From Clostridia bacterium (GTDB lineage: Bacteria > Bacillota > Clostridia > Christensenellales > Borkfalkiaceae), in NCBI GenBank assembly GCA_017558105.1, contig JAFYWI010000011.1, forward strand, positions 62,001 through 126,000: a stretch of 64,000 nucleotides of DNA. Direction: 5' to 3'. Below, piece after piece: positions 1 through 10,186 of the stretch. The translations under genes and the position numbers were made by a program. The notes beneath the pieces were generated by a model that saw only the letters and a list, made by a program, of their open reading frames with translations, searched no databases and was not told where the DNA came from. Within the stretch, counting starts at the first letter, position 1; each line of letters starts with the position of its first letter.

Positions 1-40
1 GTGGCAATGAACGTTTAGTTAAATAGGAGGTATAAGCAAA

Positions 41-391
41 ATGAGTAGCATAATAGACGCTATTAACAAAGAAAACATGAGACAAAACCAACTTCCTGCT
101 TTTGCCGTAGGCGATACGGTTAAGGTAATGATTAAGGTTATTGAAGGCGACAGGGAAAGAATTCAAGCATTTGAAGGCATCGTAATCGCTAAAAAACACG
201 GTGGCATAAGCGAAACGTTTACTGTAAGAAGGTTATCTTTCGGTGTAGGCGTAGAAAAAACGTTCCCATTACACTCACCAAAAATTGCAGATATTATTGT
301 AATTAGAAGTGGTAAAACTCGCCGTGCAAAACTTTACTATCTAAGAGCAAGAACAGGTAAGGCTGCAAGGCTTAAAGAAATTAAAAAGTAA
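41..391 (+). CDS. rplS: 50S ribosomal protein L19
   Basis: Structural protein of the large ribosomal subunit, near the interface with the 30S subunit. The 116-residue product has the usual family length. It shows the N-terminal Ile/Lys-rich helix, the VGDTVKV strand, the [11 protein letters not shown] core and the ETFTVRR segment typical of L19. A strong AGGAGG ribosome binding site at 26-31 fixes the ATG. In Firmicutes rplS usually closes the rpsP-rimM-trmD operon, so the bases before it are probably the end of that operon. A perfect hairpin terminator follows. Confidence 0.97.
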   Translation: MSSIIDAINKENMRQNQLPAFAVGDTVKVMIKVIEGDRERIQAFEGIVIAKKHGGISETFTVRRLSFGVGVEKTFPLHSPKIADIIVIRSGKTRRAKLYYLRARTGKAARLKEIKK

Positions 392-414
392 AAATTTGTT
401 AAAATCAAAAGAAG

Positions 415-447
415 AACAACTAATTGTAAAATTAGTTGTTTTTTATT
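415..447 (+). terminator. Rho-independent terminator after rplS
   Basis: A perfect 11-bp stem (415-425 with 430-440) and GTAA loop are followed by a T-rich tract. It ends the ribosomal-protein transcript before the yifB promoter. Confidence 0.9.
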
Positions 448-507
448 TTAAATTTTGCGTTAAAAAAACTTTAAAAAAAATAATTTTAAAAATTCCTATA
501 TATAATG

Positions 508-536
508 TTTACAATTTATTCCAAATAGAGTATAAT
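508..536 (+). promoter_or_regulatory. Sigma-A-type promoter for yifB operon
   Basis: TTTACA at 508-513 and TATAAT at 531-536 are separated by 17 bp. The yifB start lies 40 bases downstream with a GGGGG-type ribosome binding site. Inferred by consensus only. Confidence 0.75.
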
Positions 537-575
537 CTAAAATGTATAAATTTAAATTAGTATAAGGGGGAAGTT

Positions 576-2084
576 ATGCTTGCAAAGGTGTTAGGGTATA
601 CGTTAGTTGGGCTAATGGGCGTACCAATTATGGTTGAAGTAGACGTTACTAACGGCCTACCTGCTATAGATATAGTTGGCCTTGCAGATACCGTTGTAAA
701 AGAATCTAAAGAAAGGGTAAAATCTGCAATAAAAAATAGTGGCAGGCAAGTTCCAACCAAAAAACTTGTAATTAACCTTGCCCCAGCAGACGTTAAGAAA
801 GAAAGTTCTTCTTTAGATTTAGCCTTAGCCATAGGCATATTAAAAGCAAGTGGTAGTTTAGAAGCCGAAGTAAAAGATATAATCTTTTTAGGCGAATTAT
901 CATTAGACGGCTCTGTTAGAAGAGTTAACGGCGTATTGCCTGCATTAATTTCTGCACTAAACGATGGTTATAAAAAGTTTATAATTCCAAAAGAAAACGA
1001 AAAAGAAGCATCTTTCGTAGACGGAATAGAAGTTATAGCCGTTTCTTCTTTAAGAGAAACTATAGACCATTTAAGTAATTTAACCCCAATAAAACCAGTA
1101 GAAAAACAAGGTTTCATTTCAAAAGCGGGCAAAAATTTATACGATAGTGATATGGCTTTCGTAAAAGGTCAAAAGGTAGCAAAAAGAGCATTAGAAGTAG
1201 CAGTTAGCGGTGGGCATAACTTATTGTTCGTTGGCGCACCTGGTACTGGTAAAACAATGCTTGCAAAGTGTATTCCAACCATTATGCCGGATATGACTTT
1301 TGAAGAAGCATTAGAAACAACCAAAATTCACTCTGTTTCGGGTGTACTAAAAGATAGCGATGGTATTGTTTACGCAAGGCCTTTTAGAAGCCCACACCAC
1401 ACTGCAACAACCATTTCTTTAACGGGTGGTGGAAACAAAGTAAAACCGGGCGAAATTAGTTTAGCCCACAACGGCGTGTTGTTTTTAGATGAAATGCCAG
1501 AATATTCACGTTCTACATTAGAAGCATTGCGCCAACCTTTAGAAGACGGGGTTATTTCCGTAACCAGAGCAAACGGAAGCGTAACTTACCCAGCAAACTT
1601 CATTTTATGTGGCAGTATGAACCCTTGCCCTTGTGGAAATTATGGCTCGGAAGATAAAGAATGTACTTGTTCACCAAGCCAAATAGCAAAATATAAAGCA
1701 AAAATTTCAGGACCACTTTTAGATAGAATAGATATTCAAGTTCAAGTAGATAGCGTAAAGTATGCAGAACTTTCTACCGAAGAACAATGTGAAGATAGTA
1801 AAACCATAAAAGCAAGGGTAAACGAAACCAGAAGAATTCAAAAAGAAAGGTTTAGTGAAGACGGCATTTTAACCAATAGCGATATGGGTGAAAAACATCT
1901 TAGAAAATATTGTAAATTAGATAAAACTTGCGAAGACCTACTTAAAAACGCTTACGATAAATTACATTTATCTCCAAGGGCAAGAAGTAGAATAATAAAG
2001 GTAGCAAGAACTATTGCAGATATGGAAAAGAGTGCTAACATTAAACCACAACACATATTAGAAGCAATAAGTTATAGGCATTAA
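576..2084 (+). CDS. yifB: YifB/ComM family Mg-chelatase-like AAA+ ATPase
   Basis: Member of the YifB/ComM family. The characterised proteobacterial ComM is a hexameric helicase promoting branch migration during natural transformation. The 502-residue protein has an N-terminal ChlI-like domain (about 1-170), a Walker A GAPGTGKT at 220-227, the LFLDEMPEY Walker B region, the family signature GSMNPCPCG with a Cys-rich insert, and a C-terminal Mg-chelatase domain. The ATG follows an AAGGGGGAAG ribosome binding site. dprA follows one base later, so two recombination and transformation-linked genes are coupled. Exact function in Clostridia is not established. Confidence 0.93.
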   Translation: MLAKVLGYTLVGLMGVPIMVEVDVTNGLPAIDIVGLADTVVKESKERVKSAIKNSGRQVPTKKLVINLAPADVKKESSSLDLALAIGILKASGSLEAEVKDIIFLGELSLDGSVRRVNGVLPALISALNDGYKKFIIPKENEKEASFVDGIEVIAVSSLRETIDHLSNLTPIKPVEKQGFISKAGKNLYDSDMAFVKGQKVAKRALEVAVSGGHNLLFVGAPGTGKTMLAKCIPTIMPDMTFEEALETTKIHSVSGVLKDSDGIVYARPFRSPHHTATTISLTGGGNKVKPGEISLAHNGVLFLDEMPEYSRSTLEALRQPLEDGVISVTRANGSVTYPANFILCGSMNPCPCGNYGSEDKECTCSPSQIAKYKAKISGPLLDRIDIQVQVDSVKYAELSTEEQCEDSKTIKARVNETRRIQKERFSEDGILTNSDMGEKHLRKYCKLDKTCEDLLKNAYDKLHLSPRARSRIIKVARTIADMEKSANIKPQHILEAISYRH

Positions 2085-2085
2085 A

Positions 2086-3165
2086 ATGAAAAACGTTTAC
2101 ACAAATGCAGAACTTTGTTTAATTTGGTTAGACAGTTTTTTAGGCTTAGAATATAAAAACAAAAAAGAAGTTTTTAAGTTTATTACCGAAAAATCTAACA
2201 TAAAACAACTGCTTATAGACGCTAAATTAAGTTTAATTAACCTACTAGGTACAGAAAAATATAATTTATTGGTAAATTCTGCTAATAAAGAGTATTTAGA
2301 TTTTATTCTAAAAGGGTTAGAAAAAGAAGAAGTTACGGCAATAACCATAATTTCGAAAAACTACCCAAAAGAATTAAAAGAAACAGAAGTACCACCTTTG
2401 GTGCTATATGCAAAAGGCAACGTGAACTTGCTTAACACACCTTGTTTTACCATTGTAGGTAGCAGAAAAACTCTTGCACAAAGTTTAGCACAAACGGAAA
2501 AGTTCGTTAGTGAAATTTGTTCTCATTTTACCATAGTAACGGGCAACGCAGAAGGGGTAGATAGCAAAGTAATTTCCACTGCATTAGAAAACAATGCAAA
2601 AGTAATAACCGTGCTTGCAGGTGGAATAAACAACGTTTACCCAAAATCTTCAGTTAACCTTGTAGAAAAGGTGGCTAAAACGGGGTTAGTATTAAGTGAA
2701 TTTTTTCAAGTACCAAGCATACAACCTTTTAACTTTCCTATAAGGAACAGAATTTTAGCAGGTTTAAGTAAAGGCGTGTTAATAACAAGTGGTAGTAAAA
2801 AAAGTGGCACAATTTACACTGCAGATTACGCTTTTGAATATGGTAAAGACGTGTTTGCTTTTCCTTACTCAATAGGCGTACCATCTGGCGAAGGTTGTAA
2901 CGAAATAATTAAACGTGGTGGCATTTTAGTAGATACCCCGTTAGATATTTTAAGTTTTTATAATATAGAAAGTAAAGAAAGTAAAATAGAGCTAACTAAC
3001 GAAGAGCAAAAGGTAGTAGAAGTTATTGCAAACGGAACTACTCACATAGAAAAAATAAGCAAAGAATTAAATTTAGGTATTACGCAATTAACAACCATAT
3101 TAGCCTTATTAGAAATAAAAGGGGTAATATGTAAAAACGGCGTAAACCAATATGCAATAATTTAA
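2086..3165 (+). CDS. dprA: DNA-processing protein DprA (divergent)
   Basis: DprA/Smf loads RecA onto incoming single-stranded DNA during transformation. The product is 359 residues. The YPKEL..PPLVLYAKGN entry motif, GSR at 125-127, TGNAEGVDS (usually SGxAxGID), VLAGGINNVYP and FPIRNRILAGLS show a Rossmann-like DprA core. A C-terminal winged-helix domain spans about 297-359. Several core positions differ from the consensus, for example VLITSGSKKSGT where an acidic residue is usual. It is coupled to yifB upstream and lies 11 bases before topA, the order seen in many Firmicutes. Confidence 0.9.
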   Translation: MKNVYTNAELCLIWLDSFLGLEYKNKKEVFKFITEKSNIKQLLIDAKLSLINLLGTEKYNLLVNSANKEYLDFILKGLEKEEVTAITIISKNYPKELKETEVPPLVLYAKGNVNLLNTPCFTIVGSRKTLAQSLAQTEKFVSEICSHFTIVTGNAEGVDSKVISTALENNAKVITVLAGGINNVYPKSSVNLVEKVAKTGLVLSEFFQVPSIQPFNFPIRNRILAGLSKGVLITSGSKKSGTIYTADYAFEYGKDVFAFPYSIGVPSGEGCNEIIKRGGILVDTPLDILSFYNIESKESKIELTNEEQKVVEVIANGTTHIEKISKELNLGITQLTTILALLEIKGVICKNGVNQYAII

Positions 3166-3176
3166 GGAGAAAATAA

Positions 3177-5333
3177 ATGCAGTTAATTATAGTAGAATCG
3201 CCACACAAGGCAAAGACTATAGAGAAATTTTTAAAAGGCGACTACAAGGTAGATGCATCTAAAGGTCATATAAGAGATTTACCCGTAAACTATATGGGTA
3301 TTAACCTTGCAAAGAACTTCGAACCCGTTTACGTAATAGCACCAGAAAAGAAAAACGATATTAAAAGGCTACAAGAACAAGCAAAAAAAGCCGAAAACGT
3401 TTTTCTCGCAACCGACCCGGATAGAGAAGGTGAAGCAATCTCTTGGCACTTAGCAGAAGTTTTAGGGTTAGATGAAAATAAGCCTAACAGAATAGAATTT
3501 AACGAAATTTCTGAAAAGGCTGTTAAAAACGCACTTGCAAACCCAAGAAAAATAGATAAGAATTTAGTAGACGCTCAACAAGCAAGAAGAGTGTTAGATA
3601 GAATAGTAGGTTATAGCATATCACCCGTAGCAAGCAGTAGGTTAAACGAATCTTTATCGGCAGGTAGGGTTCAATCCGTAGCCTTAAAAATGGTTGTAGA
3701 TAGAGAAAGAGAAATTTCTGCCTTCGTTCCACAAGAATATTGGAATATTAAAGCAGAAGTAAACCCAAACGGCAAAAGCGCGTTTAAGGTTCTTTTAATA
3801 GAAAAAGCAGGCAAGAAGTTTAAGCCTAAAAATAGCGAAGAAGCAACTGCCGTTGAAACAGAGTTAAAAACTGCACAATTTTTTGTTAAATCTGTAAAAA
3901 GAAGTGTAGTAAAATCTCACGCACCAGCACCTTTTATAACATCAACTTTGCAACAAGACGGTTCTATGAAATTAAACATTTCTGCCCCACAAGTAATGCA
4001 AATAGCCCAAAGGTTATACGAAGGTATAGAAACGCCAAACGGGCATATTGCGCTTATAACCTATATGAGAACTGATTCTGTTAGGGTTTCAGCCGAAGCG
4101 CAACAATCTGCCTTAAAATACATTAAAGAAAACTATGGTGAAGATTATGCACCAAGTAAACCAAACTTCTATAAATCTAAAGGAGACGCGCAAGACGCAC
4201 ACGAAGCAATTAGGCCAATAGATATTCGCCGTACTCCAGAAAGTATGGAAAAGTATTTAGATAAAAATCAATTTAGGCTTTATAAACTTATTTACGAAAG
4301 GTTTATTGCTTCACAAATGTCAGAAGCCAAATACGATAGTATGGTGGTAGAAGTAGGCGCAAACGACTATGCTTTTAGAACTAGTGGTAAAACCTTATTG
4401 TTTAAGGGGTATACCGTAGTTTACGACGATACTAAAAAAGAAGAAGACGAAGAAAGTGGCAACGCACTACTACCAAATTTAATTGACGGCGAATTGCTAA
4501 ACTTAAAAAACTTGTTAAAAGAACAAAAGTTTACCAAACCACCAGTAAGGTACACGGAAGCAACGTTAATTAAACATATGGAAGAAAAAGGTATTGGCAG
4601 ACCAAGTACCTATGCAACCATAATGGCAAAACTTTCAGATAAAAAGCGCGAATACGTTAGAAAAGAAAAGAAATATTTAGTCCCTAACGATATTAGTTAT
4701 AGTTTAATAGACTTTTTGGTTAAATACTTTGCAAATATTATGGATATTTCATTTACTGCAAGAATGGAAAAGGCGCTAGACGATATTGGCGAAGGCGGTA
4801 AAGATTGGCAAAGGCTTATAGCAGAATTTTACGTTCCTTTTGAAAAACAAATAGTAAATTCTAAATTAACCGATATTAAATGCGAAAAATGTGGTTCGCC
4901 AATGTATATAAATAGTGGTAAGTATGGCAATTATTATTCTTGCTCTAACTACCCAAACTGCCAAAACATAAAAGCCGTTAACGGCAAAACCAATATTCCT
5001 ACCGATAGGGTTTGCGAAAAATGTGGTGGCATAATGGTTGAGAGAGAAGGCAAGTTCGGTAAATTTTTGGCTTGTGCAAACTACCCTAAGTGTAAAAATA
5101 CAATAAGTTTAACCGAAAGTGTTGGCACTTGCCCAGATTGTGGCAAACCAACAAAAAAAATGATGTCTAAATCGGGCAAACCTTTCTATGGTTGTTCTAA
5201 CTATCCAAACTGTAAGTTTATGAGTTGGGATGAACCTACTGGCAAAAAATGTTCAGTTTGTGGTGCATATACCATTATAGTAGATAACAAAGAAGTATGC
5301 TCAAACAAAAAGTGCGAAACAAATGGAAAATAA
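3177..5333 (+). CDS. topA: DNA topoisomerase I
   Basis: Type IA topoisomerase that relaxes negatively supercoiled DNA through a 5'-phosphotyrosine intermediate. The 718-residue protein starts with the Toprim motif IVESPHKAKTIEKFL. It contains ATDPDREGEAISWH at about 79-91 and the active site ITYMRTDSVR with nucleophile Tyr296 and Arg298. The C-terminus carries three to four Cys4 zinc-ribbon repeats (CxxC pairs from about residue 570 on). Ribosome binding site AAGGAG precedes the ATG. The stop overlaps the trmFO start by 11 bases. Confidence 0.97.
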   Translation: MQLIIVESPHKAKTIEKFLKGDYKVDASKGHIRDLPVNYMGINLAKNFEPVYVIAPEKKNDIKRLQEQAKKAENVFLATDPDREGEAISWHLAEVLGLDENKPNRIEFNEISEKAVKNALANPRKIDKNLVDAQQARRVLDRIVGYSISPVASSRLNESLSAGRVQSVALKMVVDREREISAFVPQEYWNIKAEVNPNGKSAFKVLLIEKAGKKFKPKNSEEATAVETELKTAQFFVKSVKRSVVKSHAPAPFITSTLQQDGSMKLNISAPQVMQIAQRLYEGIETPNGHIALITYMRTDSVRVSAEAQQSALKYIKENYGEDYAPSKPNFYKSKGDAQDAHEAIRPIDIRRTPESMEKYLDKNQFRLYKLIYERFIASQMSEAKYDSMVVEVGANDYAFRTSGKTLLFKGYTVVYDDTKKEEDEESGNALLPNLIDGELLNLKNLLKEQKFTKPPVRYTEATLIKHMEEKGIGRPSTYATIMAKLSDKKREYVRKEKKYLVPNDISYSLIDFLVKYFANIMDISFTARMEKALDDIGEGGKDWQRLIAEFYVPFEKQIVNSKLTDIKCEKCGSPMYINSGKYGNYYSCSNYPNCQNIKAVNGKTNIPTDRVCEKCGGIMVEREGKFGKFLACANYPKCKNTISLTESVGTCPDCGKPTKKMMSKSGKPFYGCSNYPNCKFMSWDEPTGKKCSVCGAYTIIVDNKEVCSNKKCETNGK

Positions 5334-6636
5334 AGTTAAAGTAATAGGCGCAGGGCTTGCAGGTGTAGAAGTTGCATATTATTTAGCCAATAATGGTGTA
5401 GAGGTAGAACTTTTCGATATTAAGCCAAACTCTTTTACCCCAGCACATAAAAGTAAAAATTTTGGCGAATTAGTTTGTTCTAACTCGTTAAAATCTAACG
5501 ATATTTACGGCAATGCTTGCGGGCTACTAAAAGAAGAATTACGCAAATTAAATTCTTTGGTTATAGAAGCGGGCGATAAGTGTAGCGTTCCAGCAGGCAA
5601 CGCGTTAGCAGTAGATAGAGAAAAGTTTGCAGAATATATTACCGAAAAAATTAAAAGTAATAAAAACATAAAAATCTATTCTAAAGAAATAGAAGAAATT
5701 AATTTTAACGAATACACTGTAATTGCAACTGGTCCGTTAACTACTAATAAACTTTCTAAAAAAATAGAAGAAATAGTTGGTGGAAGACTTGCTTTTTACG
5801 ATGCTTCTGCCCCAATAGTTGCCTTTGATAGTATAGATATGCAAAACGCCTTTTTTGGCGACAGATATAATAAAGGTAACGGCGACCATATTAACTGCCC
5901 AATGAATAAAGAAGAATACGAGTTATTTATTGCAGAGTTGTTAAAGGCAGAAAGAGTAGAACTTCACGGCTTTGAAAACACTTGTGTTTTTGAAGGTTGT
6001 ATGCCAATAGAAGTTATGGCAAGTAGGGGTGAAAACACACTTCGTTTCGGCCCACTAAAACCTGCTGGGTTAGACGACCCTAAAACAGGCAGATGGCCTT
6101 ACGCTTGCGTGCAACTTCGTAAAGAAGACGAGCACGGCAGTATGTATAACCTAATAGGCTTTCAAACCAACTTAAAGTGGGGTGAACAAAAAAGAATTTT
6201 CGGCATTATTCCAGCCCTAAAAGGAGCAGAATATTTAAGGTATGGGGTTATGCACAAAAACACTTTTATAAACTCTACTAAAGTGTTAACTTATAATTAT
6301 TCGTTAAAAGAACACCCAAAAACCTTTTTCGCAGGGCAAATAACGGGGGTTGAGGGGTACGTAGAAAGTGCAGGTAGCGGGCTACTTTGCGCAATATATT
6401 TAGAAAGAATTATAAAGGGTAAAACCCCTATTAAAATTTCAGAAAAAACTGTTTTAGGTGCGTTAACCAAATACATAACCACCGAAAATAAAGATTTTCA
6501 ACCAATGAACGCCAATTTTGGTATTTTACCACCGTTAAATTGCATCGTTAAAGACAAGGCAAAACGAAAATATCAAATGGCTGAAAGAAGTTTAATCCAA
6601 ATAGAAAATTTCGTAAAGGAGAATTCAAATGGGTGA
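5323..6636 (+). CDS. trmFO: tRNA (uracil-54-C5)-methyltransferase, folate-dependent
   Basis: FAD- and methylene-THF-dependent enzyme that makes ribothymidine at U54 of the tRNA T-loop in most Firmicutes. The 437-residue protein opens with the dinucleotide-binding motif GAGLAG (9-14). It has the conserved [17 protein letters not shown]-like (GCMPIEVMA) and [18 protein letters not shown] segments. It overlaps topA by 11 bases and hslV by 8, so it is translationally coupled. The usual Firmicute neighbour xerC between trmFO and hslV is absent here. Confidence 0.96.
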   Translation: MENKVKVIGAGLAGVEVAYYLANNGVEVELFDIKPNSFTPAHKSKNFGELVCSNSLKSNDIYGNACGLLKEELRKLNSLVIEAGDKCSVPAGNALAVDREKFAEYITEKIKSNKNIKIYSKEIEEINFNEYTVIATGPLTTNKLSKKIEEIVGGRLAFYDASAPIVAFDSIDMQNAFFGDRYNKGNGDHINCPMNKEEYELFIAELLKAERVELHGFENTCVFEGCMPIEVMASRGENTLRFGPLKPAGLDDPKTGRWPYACVQLRKEDEHGSMYNLIGFQTNLKWGEQKRIFGIIPALKGAEYLRYGVMHKNTFINSTKVLTYNYSLKEHPKTFFAGQITGVEGYVESAGSGLLCAIYLERIIKGKTPIKISEKTVLGALTKYITTENKDFQPMNANFGILPPLNCIVKDKAKRKYQMAERSLIQIENFVKENSNG

Positions 6637-7168
6637 ATTTATGGGCACAACTATATGTGCTGTTAAAAAAGATGGTAAAACGGCTATTGCAGGCGACGGG
6701 CAAGTAACCTTGTCGCAATCTGTAATATTTAAAAACAACGCCGTAAAGGTAAGAAGAATTTATAACGGCAAAGTAATTTTTGGTTTTGCCGGCTCTGTTG
6801 CAGATGCGTTTACTTTAAGCGAAAGGTTTGAAGAAATGCTAAACAAATTCTCTGGTAATTTAATGAGAAGCGCAGTAGAATTGGCAGATTTATGGCGTAG
6901 CGATAAAGTGCCTAGAAAGTTAGAAGCAATGATGATTACTGCCGATAAAGACACGCTTTTAATAGTTTCAGGTTCTGGCGAAGTTATAGAACCAGACGAC
7001 GGAGTTTGTGCTATTGGTAGTGGTGGCAACTATGCTTTAGCCGCTGCAAGAGCGTTAAATAAAGAAACTAATTATTCAGCAGAAGTTATTGCTAAAAAAG
7101 CGCTAGAAATAGCAAGTGAAATATGTGTGTTTACAAACGGGCATATTACAACCGAAGTTATAGAATAG
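6629..7168 (+). CDS. hslV: ATP-dependent protease subunit HslV (ClpQ)
   Basis: Proteasome-like peptidase that forms two hexameric rings capped by HslU. The mature protein begins at a catalytic Thr. Here the motif [13 protein letters not shown] places that Thr at residue 7, with [10 protein letters not shown] and [11 protein letters not shown] as further family motifs. Length (179) is normal. The upstream ATG at 6629 is preferred over 6641 because AAGGAG sits 8-9 bases before it. Either start yields the same mature enzyme after processing. It is followed 17 bases later by hslU. Confidence 0.95.
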   Translation: MGEFMGTTICAVKKDGKTAIAGDGQVTLSQSVIFKNNAVKVRRIYNGKVIFGFAGSVADAFTLSERFEEMLNKFSGNLMRSAVELADLWRSDKVPRKLEAMMITADKDTLLIVSGSGEVIEPDDGVCAIGSGGNYALAAARALNKETNYSAEVIAKKALEIASEICVFTNGHITTEVIE

Positions 7169-7185
7169 GGGGAAAATAAAAGTAT

Positions 7186-8493
7186 ATGAATTTAAGTCCA
7201 AGAGAAATTGTAGAAGAATTAAATAAATATATAATTGGCCAAACGGAAGCAAAAAAAGCCGTTGCCATTGCCCTTCGTAATAGGTATAGAAGAAGCCAAT
7301 TAACCAAAGAGCAAATGGAAGAAATTACCCCTAAAAACATTATTATGAAAGGTCCTACAGGGGTAGGTAAAACGGAAATCGCAAGAAGACTTGCAAAATT
7401 AGTTGGCGCACCTTTCGTTAAAGTAGAAGCAACTAAATATACCGAAGTAGGCTACGTTGGTAGAGACGTAGAATCTATGATAAGAGATTTAGTTGAATGT
7501 TCCGTTCGTTTAGTAAAAGAAGAACGTTTTAAGAAAGTTATGGAAAAAGCAGGTGCTTCCGTAGACGAAAAACTTATTAAATTAGTTATGGAAGCAAGAA
7601 AATTAGATAGGGGTGAAACTCCTATGGATATTTTTGCTAAAAACGTTGCAGAAGGTTATAAAAAAGGTTATTACGATAACGAAGTTATAGAAGTAGAAAT
7701 TATAGATAACCCAAAACCAATGGAACTAATGCCGGGCGCAGGTGAAATAAGTATTGGCAGTATTTTTGGCGATTTTATGCCTAAAAAATACAAAAAACGC
7801 AAATTAACGGTAAAAGAAGCAAGAAAACTGCTTATTCAAGAAGAAGCCGATAAGTTAATAGATAACGATTCTGTTAACGAAGAAGCAATTCGCCGTGCCG
7901 AAAACGAAGGTATTATTTTTATAGACGAAATAGATAAAATTGCCGCAAAAGCAAATAAAGGTGGCGGGCAAGACGTTTCTCGCGAAGGCGTTCAAAGAGA
8001 TATTTTACCAATAGTAGAAGGCTCTACCGTAATGACGAAGTATGGCGCTATTAAAACGGATTATATTTTATTTATCGCCGCAGGCGCTTTTCATATTTCA
8101 AAGGTAAGCGACCTAATTCCAGAATTACAAGGTAGGTTTCCAATACTCGTTGAACTAAAAAGTTTAAGCAAGCAAGATTTTATTGAAATTTTAACAATCC
8201 CACAAAACGCCATAACTTTGCAATACGCAACGTTACTTGGCATAGACGGAGTAGAATTAAAATTCACCGAAGAAGCCATTAGCGAAATAGCAGGCATTTC
8301 AGAATATATGAATGCTACTAGCGAAGATATAGGCGCAAGAAGATTACACACCGTTATGGAACAACTTTTAGATGAAATTTCTTATTTAGCAGACGGAAAA
8401 GAAAACAAAGAAGTTGTTATAGATAAAGCCTACGTTATAGAAAAATTAGGCGTAGAACAAAAGGCAAAAGACCTTAAAAAATACATTTTATAA
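7186..8493 (+). CDS. hslU: ATP-dependent protease ATPase subunit HslU (ClpY)
   Basis: AAA+ unfoldase that feeds substrates into HslV. The 435-residue product has Walker A GPTGVGKT (56-63), the GYVGRD pore loop (89-94), an intermediate I-domain (about 105-240), Walker B GIIFIDEIDKI, and a C-terminal sensor region ending ...EQKAKDLKKYIL, the tail that activates HslV. The ribosome binding site GGGGG is about 15 bases upstream of the ATG, rather far. The pairing with hslV is diagnostic. Confidence 0.96.
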   Translation: MNLSPREIVEELNKYIIGQTEAKKAVAIALRNRYRRSQLTKEQMEEITPKNIIMKGPTGVGKTEIARRLAKLVGAPFVKVEATKYTEVGYVGRDVESMIRDLVECSVRLVKEERFKKVMEKAGASVDEKLIKLVMEARKLDRGETPMDIFAKNVAEGYKKGYYDNEVIEVEIIDNPKPMELMPGAGEISIGSIFGDFMPKKYKKRKLTVKEARKLLIQEEADKLIDNDSVNEEAIRRAENEGIIFIDEIDKIAAKANKGGGQDVSREGVQRDILPIVEGSTVMTKYGAIKTDYILFIAAGAFHISKVSDLIPELQGRFPILVELKSLSKQDFIEILTIPQNAITLQYATLLGIDGVELKFTEEAISEIAGISEYMNATSEDIGARRLHTVMEQLLDEISYLADGKENKEVVIDKAYVIEKLGVEQKAKDLKKYIL

Positions 8494-8507
8494 TTAAAGG
8501 AACTAGT

Positions 8508-9764
8508 ATGATAAACGCACCTAAAGGCACAAAAGATATATTGCCACAAGAAAGTTTTAAGTGGCAATTCATAGAAAAAACGGCAAGGGAAGTTGCTACA
8601 GCATTTAATATTAAAGAAATTCGCACCCCAACTTTTGAACACACAGAAGTATTTTTGCGTGGCGTAGGCGAAGGCACGGATATCGTTAATAAAGAAATGT
8701 ACACCTTTAACGATAAGGGAGACAGAAGCATAACCCTAAAACCAGAAGGTACTGCAGGTGTTGCAAGGGCTTTCGTAGAAAACGGGCTATTTAACACTTC
8801 TTTACCAGTGAAATTATTTTATATTACCCCTTGTTTTAGGTATGAACGCCCACAAGCCGGCAGAATGAGAGAGTTTCACCAATTTGGCGTAGAACTTCTT
8901 GGTGCAACTAACCCTAGTATAGATGCCGAAGCAATAATAGTTGCAAAAACTTTCTTCGATAAGTTAAACGTTAAAGGCTTAAAACTATTTATTAATAGCA
9001 TTGGTTGTAAAAATTGCCGTAGTAAATATCACCAAGCGCTAAAAGAATACTTAACGGAAAATAAAGAAAAACTTTGCCCACTATGTAAAGAACGTTTCGA
9101 CAAAAATCCTATGCGTATTTTAGATTGTAAAAATGAAGACTGCAAAGAAATAACTAAAAACGCACCAAGCATTTTAGACTATATTTGTGAAGATTGTTCA
9201 ACCCACTTTAACCAAGTTCAAAATCTGTTAAAAGTAGCAGGTGTTGAATACACGGTAGACGCAGGCATAGTTAGGGGGTTAGATTATTACACCAAAACGG
9301 TATTTGAATTCGTTTCTACCAACATTGGCGCACAAGGCACCGTTTGTGGTGGTGGTAGGTACGATTCGTTGGTGGCAGACTTAGGTGGGAACGACGTTTC
9401 TGGCATAGGCTTTGCATTGGGCATTGAAAGATTACTGCTTTTAATGGAAAACACAGGGGTAGAAATCCCTAACGAAAATATTACAGATATTTATATTGCA
9501 TCTATGGGCGAAGAAGGTAGTGTTAAAGCCTTTGAATTAGCCAACGAATTAAGAATAAAAGGTGTAAAAGTAGATATAGACCACTTAAATAGGGGCATAA
9601 AAGCACAATTTAAGTATGCCGATAAAATAAAGGCAAAATTCGTAGCAGTCGTTGGCGAAAACGAAATTGCTAACGGCATAATAAAAGTTAAAAATATGCA
9701 AGACGGAAGCGAAACGGCCGTTGAATTGCAAAACTTTATTAATTTTATAGTAAACGTAAAATGA
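8508..9764 (+). CDS. hisS: Histidyl-tRNA synthetase
   Basis: Class II aminoacyl-tRNA synthetase charging tRNA-His. The 418-residue protein starts with the typical APKGTKDILP. It has motif 2 PCFRYERPQAGRMREFHQFGVE (about 107-128), a Cys-rich insert (CKNC, CPLC, CEDC), the histidine-A motif VRGLDYYTKTVFE, motif 3 SGIGFALGIERLL, and a C-terminal anticodon-binding domain (about 325-418). It lies 14 bases after hslU with AAAGGAA as ribosome binding site. No T-box leader fits in this gap. Confidence 0.97.
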   Translation: MINAPKGTKDILPQESFKWQFIEKTAREVATAFNIKEIRTPTFEHTEVFLRGVGEGTDIVNKEMYTFNDKGDRSITLKPEGTAGVARAFVENGLFNTSLPVKLFYITPCFRYERPQAGRMREFHQFGVELLGATNPSIDAEAIIVAKTFFDKLNVKGLKLFINSIGCKNCRSKYHQALKEYLTENKEKLCPLCKERFDKNPMRILDCKNEDCKEITKNAPSILDYICEDCSTHFNQVQNLLKVAGVEYTVDAGIVRGLDYYTKTVFEFVSTNIGAQGTVCGGGRYDSLVADLGGNDVSGIGFALGIERLLLLMENTGVEIPNENITDIYIASMGEEGSVKAFELANELRIKGVKVDIDHLNRGIKAQFKYADKIKAKFVAVVGENEIANGIIKVKNMQDGSETAVELQNFINFIVNVK

Positions 9765-10186
9765 TAGAGCAAGGAAAAATTATAAAAGTTAACGGTAATT
9801 ACGCCGCCGTTAGCATAAGCAAAAAAGAAGAATGCGAAAAATGTGGAATGTGCTTATTTTCTAAAAATGCAAACAGCATAGAAGTAAGTGCAGAAAACAA
9901 ACTAAGCGCAAAAGTAGGCGATGAAGTTTTATGCGAAAGGGTAGCAGACGGCAAATTTTTAGGCGCAATACTTTGCTTTTTAGTTCCGTTGCTATTAATA
10001 GGGTTAGCCTGTTTAATAAACTACCTATTTATAAACGTAGAAATTTGGATATTATTGTTAAGTTTAGTCTTTATAGTTTTGTGGTATACTATTTTGGCGG
10101 TAATAGATAAAAAGTTAAAAAATAAACAAAACTTTAAGTTTATAATTACCGAAATAGTAAATAACCACAAGGAGAATAATGAATAA
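9761..10186 (+). CDS. RseC/MucC-like membrane redox protein
   Basis: 141-residue protein of the RseC/MucC type. An N-terminal soluble domain carries the cysteine cluster CEKCGMC (C25, C28, C31). Two adjacent transmembrane helices (about 68-88 and 93-113) and a basic tail follow. In Proteobacteria RseC is part of the SoxR-reducing system, and clostridial homologues are often near Rnf-type electron transport. No rnf genes are seen here, so the role is inferred only. The ATG overlaps the hisS stop by four bases, and the next gene, a thioredoxin-like protein, overlaps its end. Confidence 0.75.
   Translation: MIEQGKIIKVNGNYAAVSISKKEECEKCGMCLFSKNANSIEVSAENKLSAKVGDEVLCERVADGKFLGAILCFLVPLLLIGLACLINYLFINVEIWILLLSLVFIVLWYTILAVIDKKLKNKQNFKFIITEIVNNHKENNE

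Noticed and set aside
3..26. Short open tail GNERLVK-stop before rplS, possibly the end of trmD
   Set aside because: Too short to assign. Other frames also end nearby. By synteny it could be trmD, but no motif supports it.
8430..8797. Reverse ORFs over the hslU-hisS junction
   Set aside because: Both overlap strongly coding forward genes and carry no recognisable domain.
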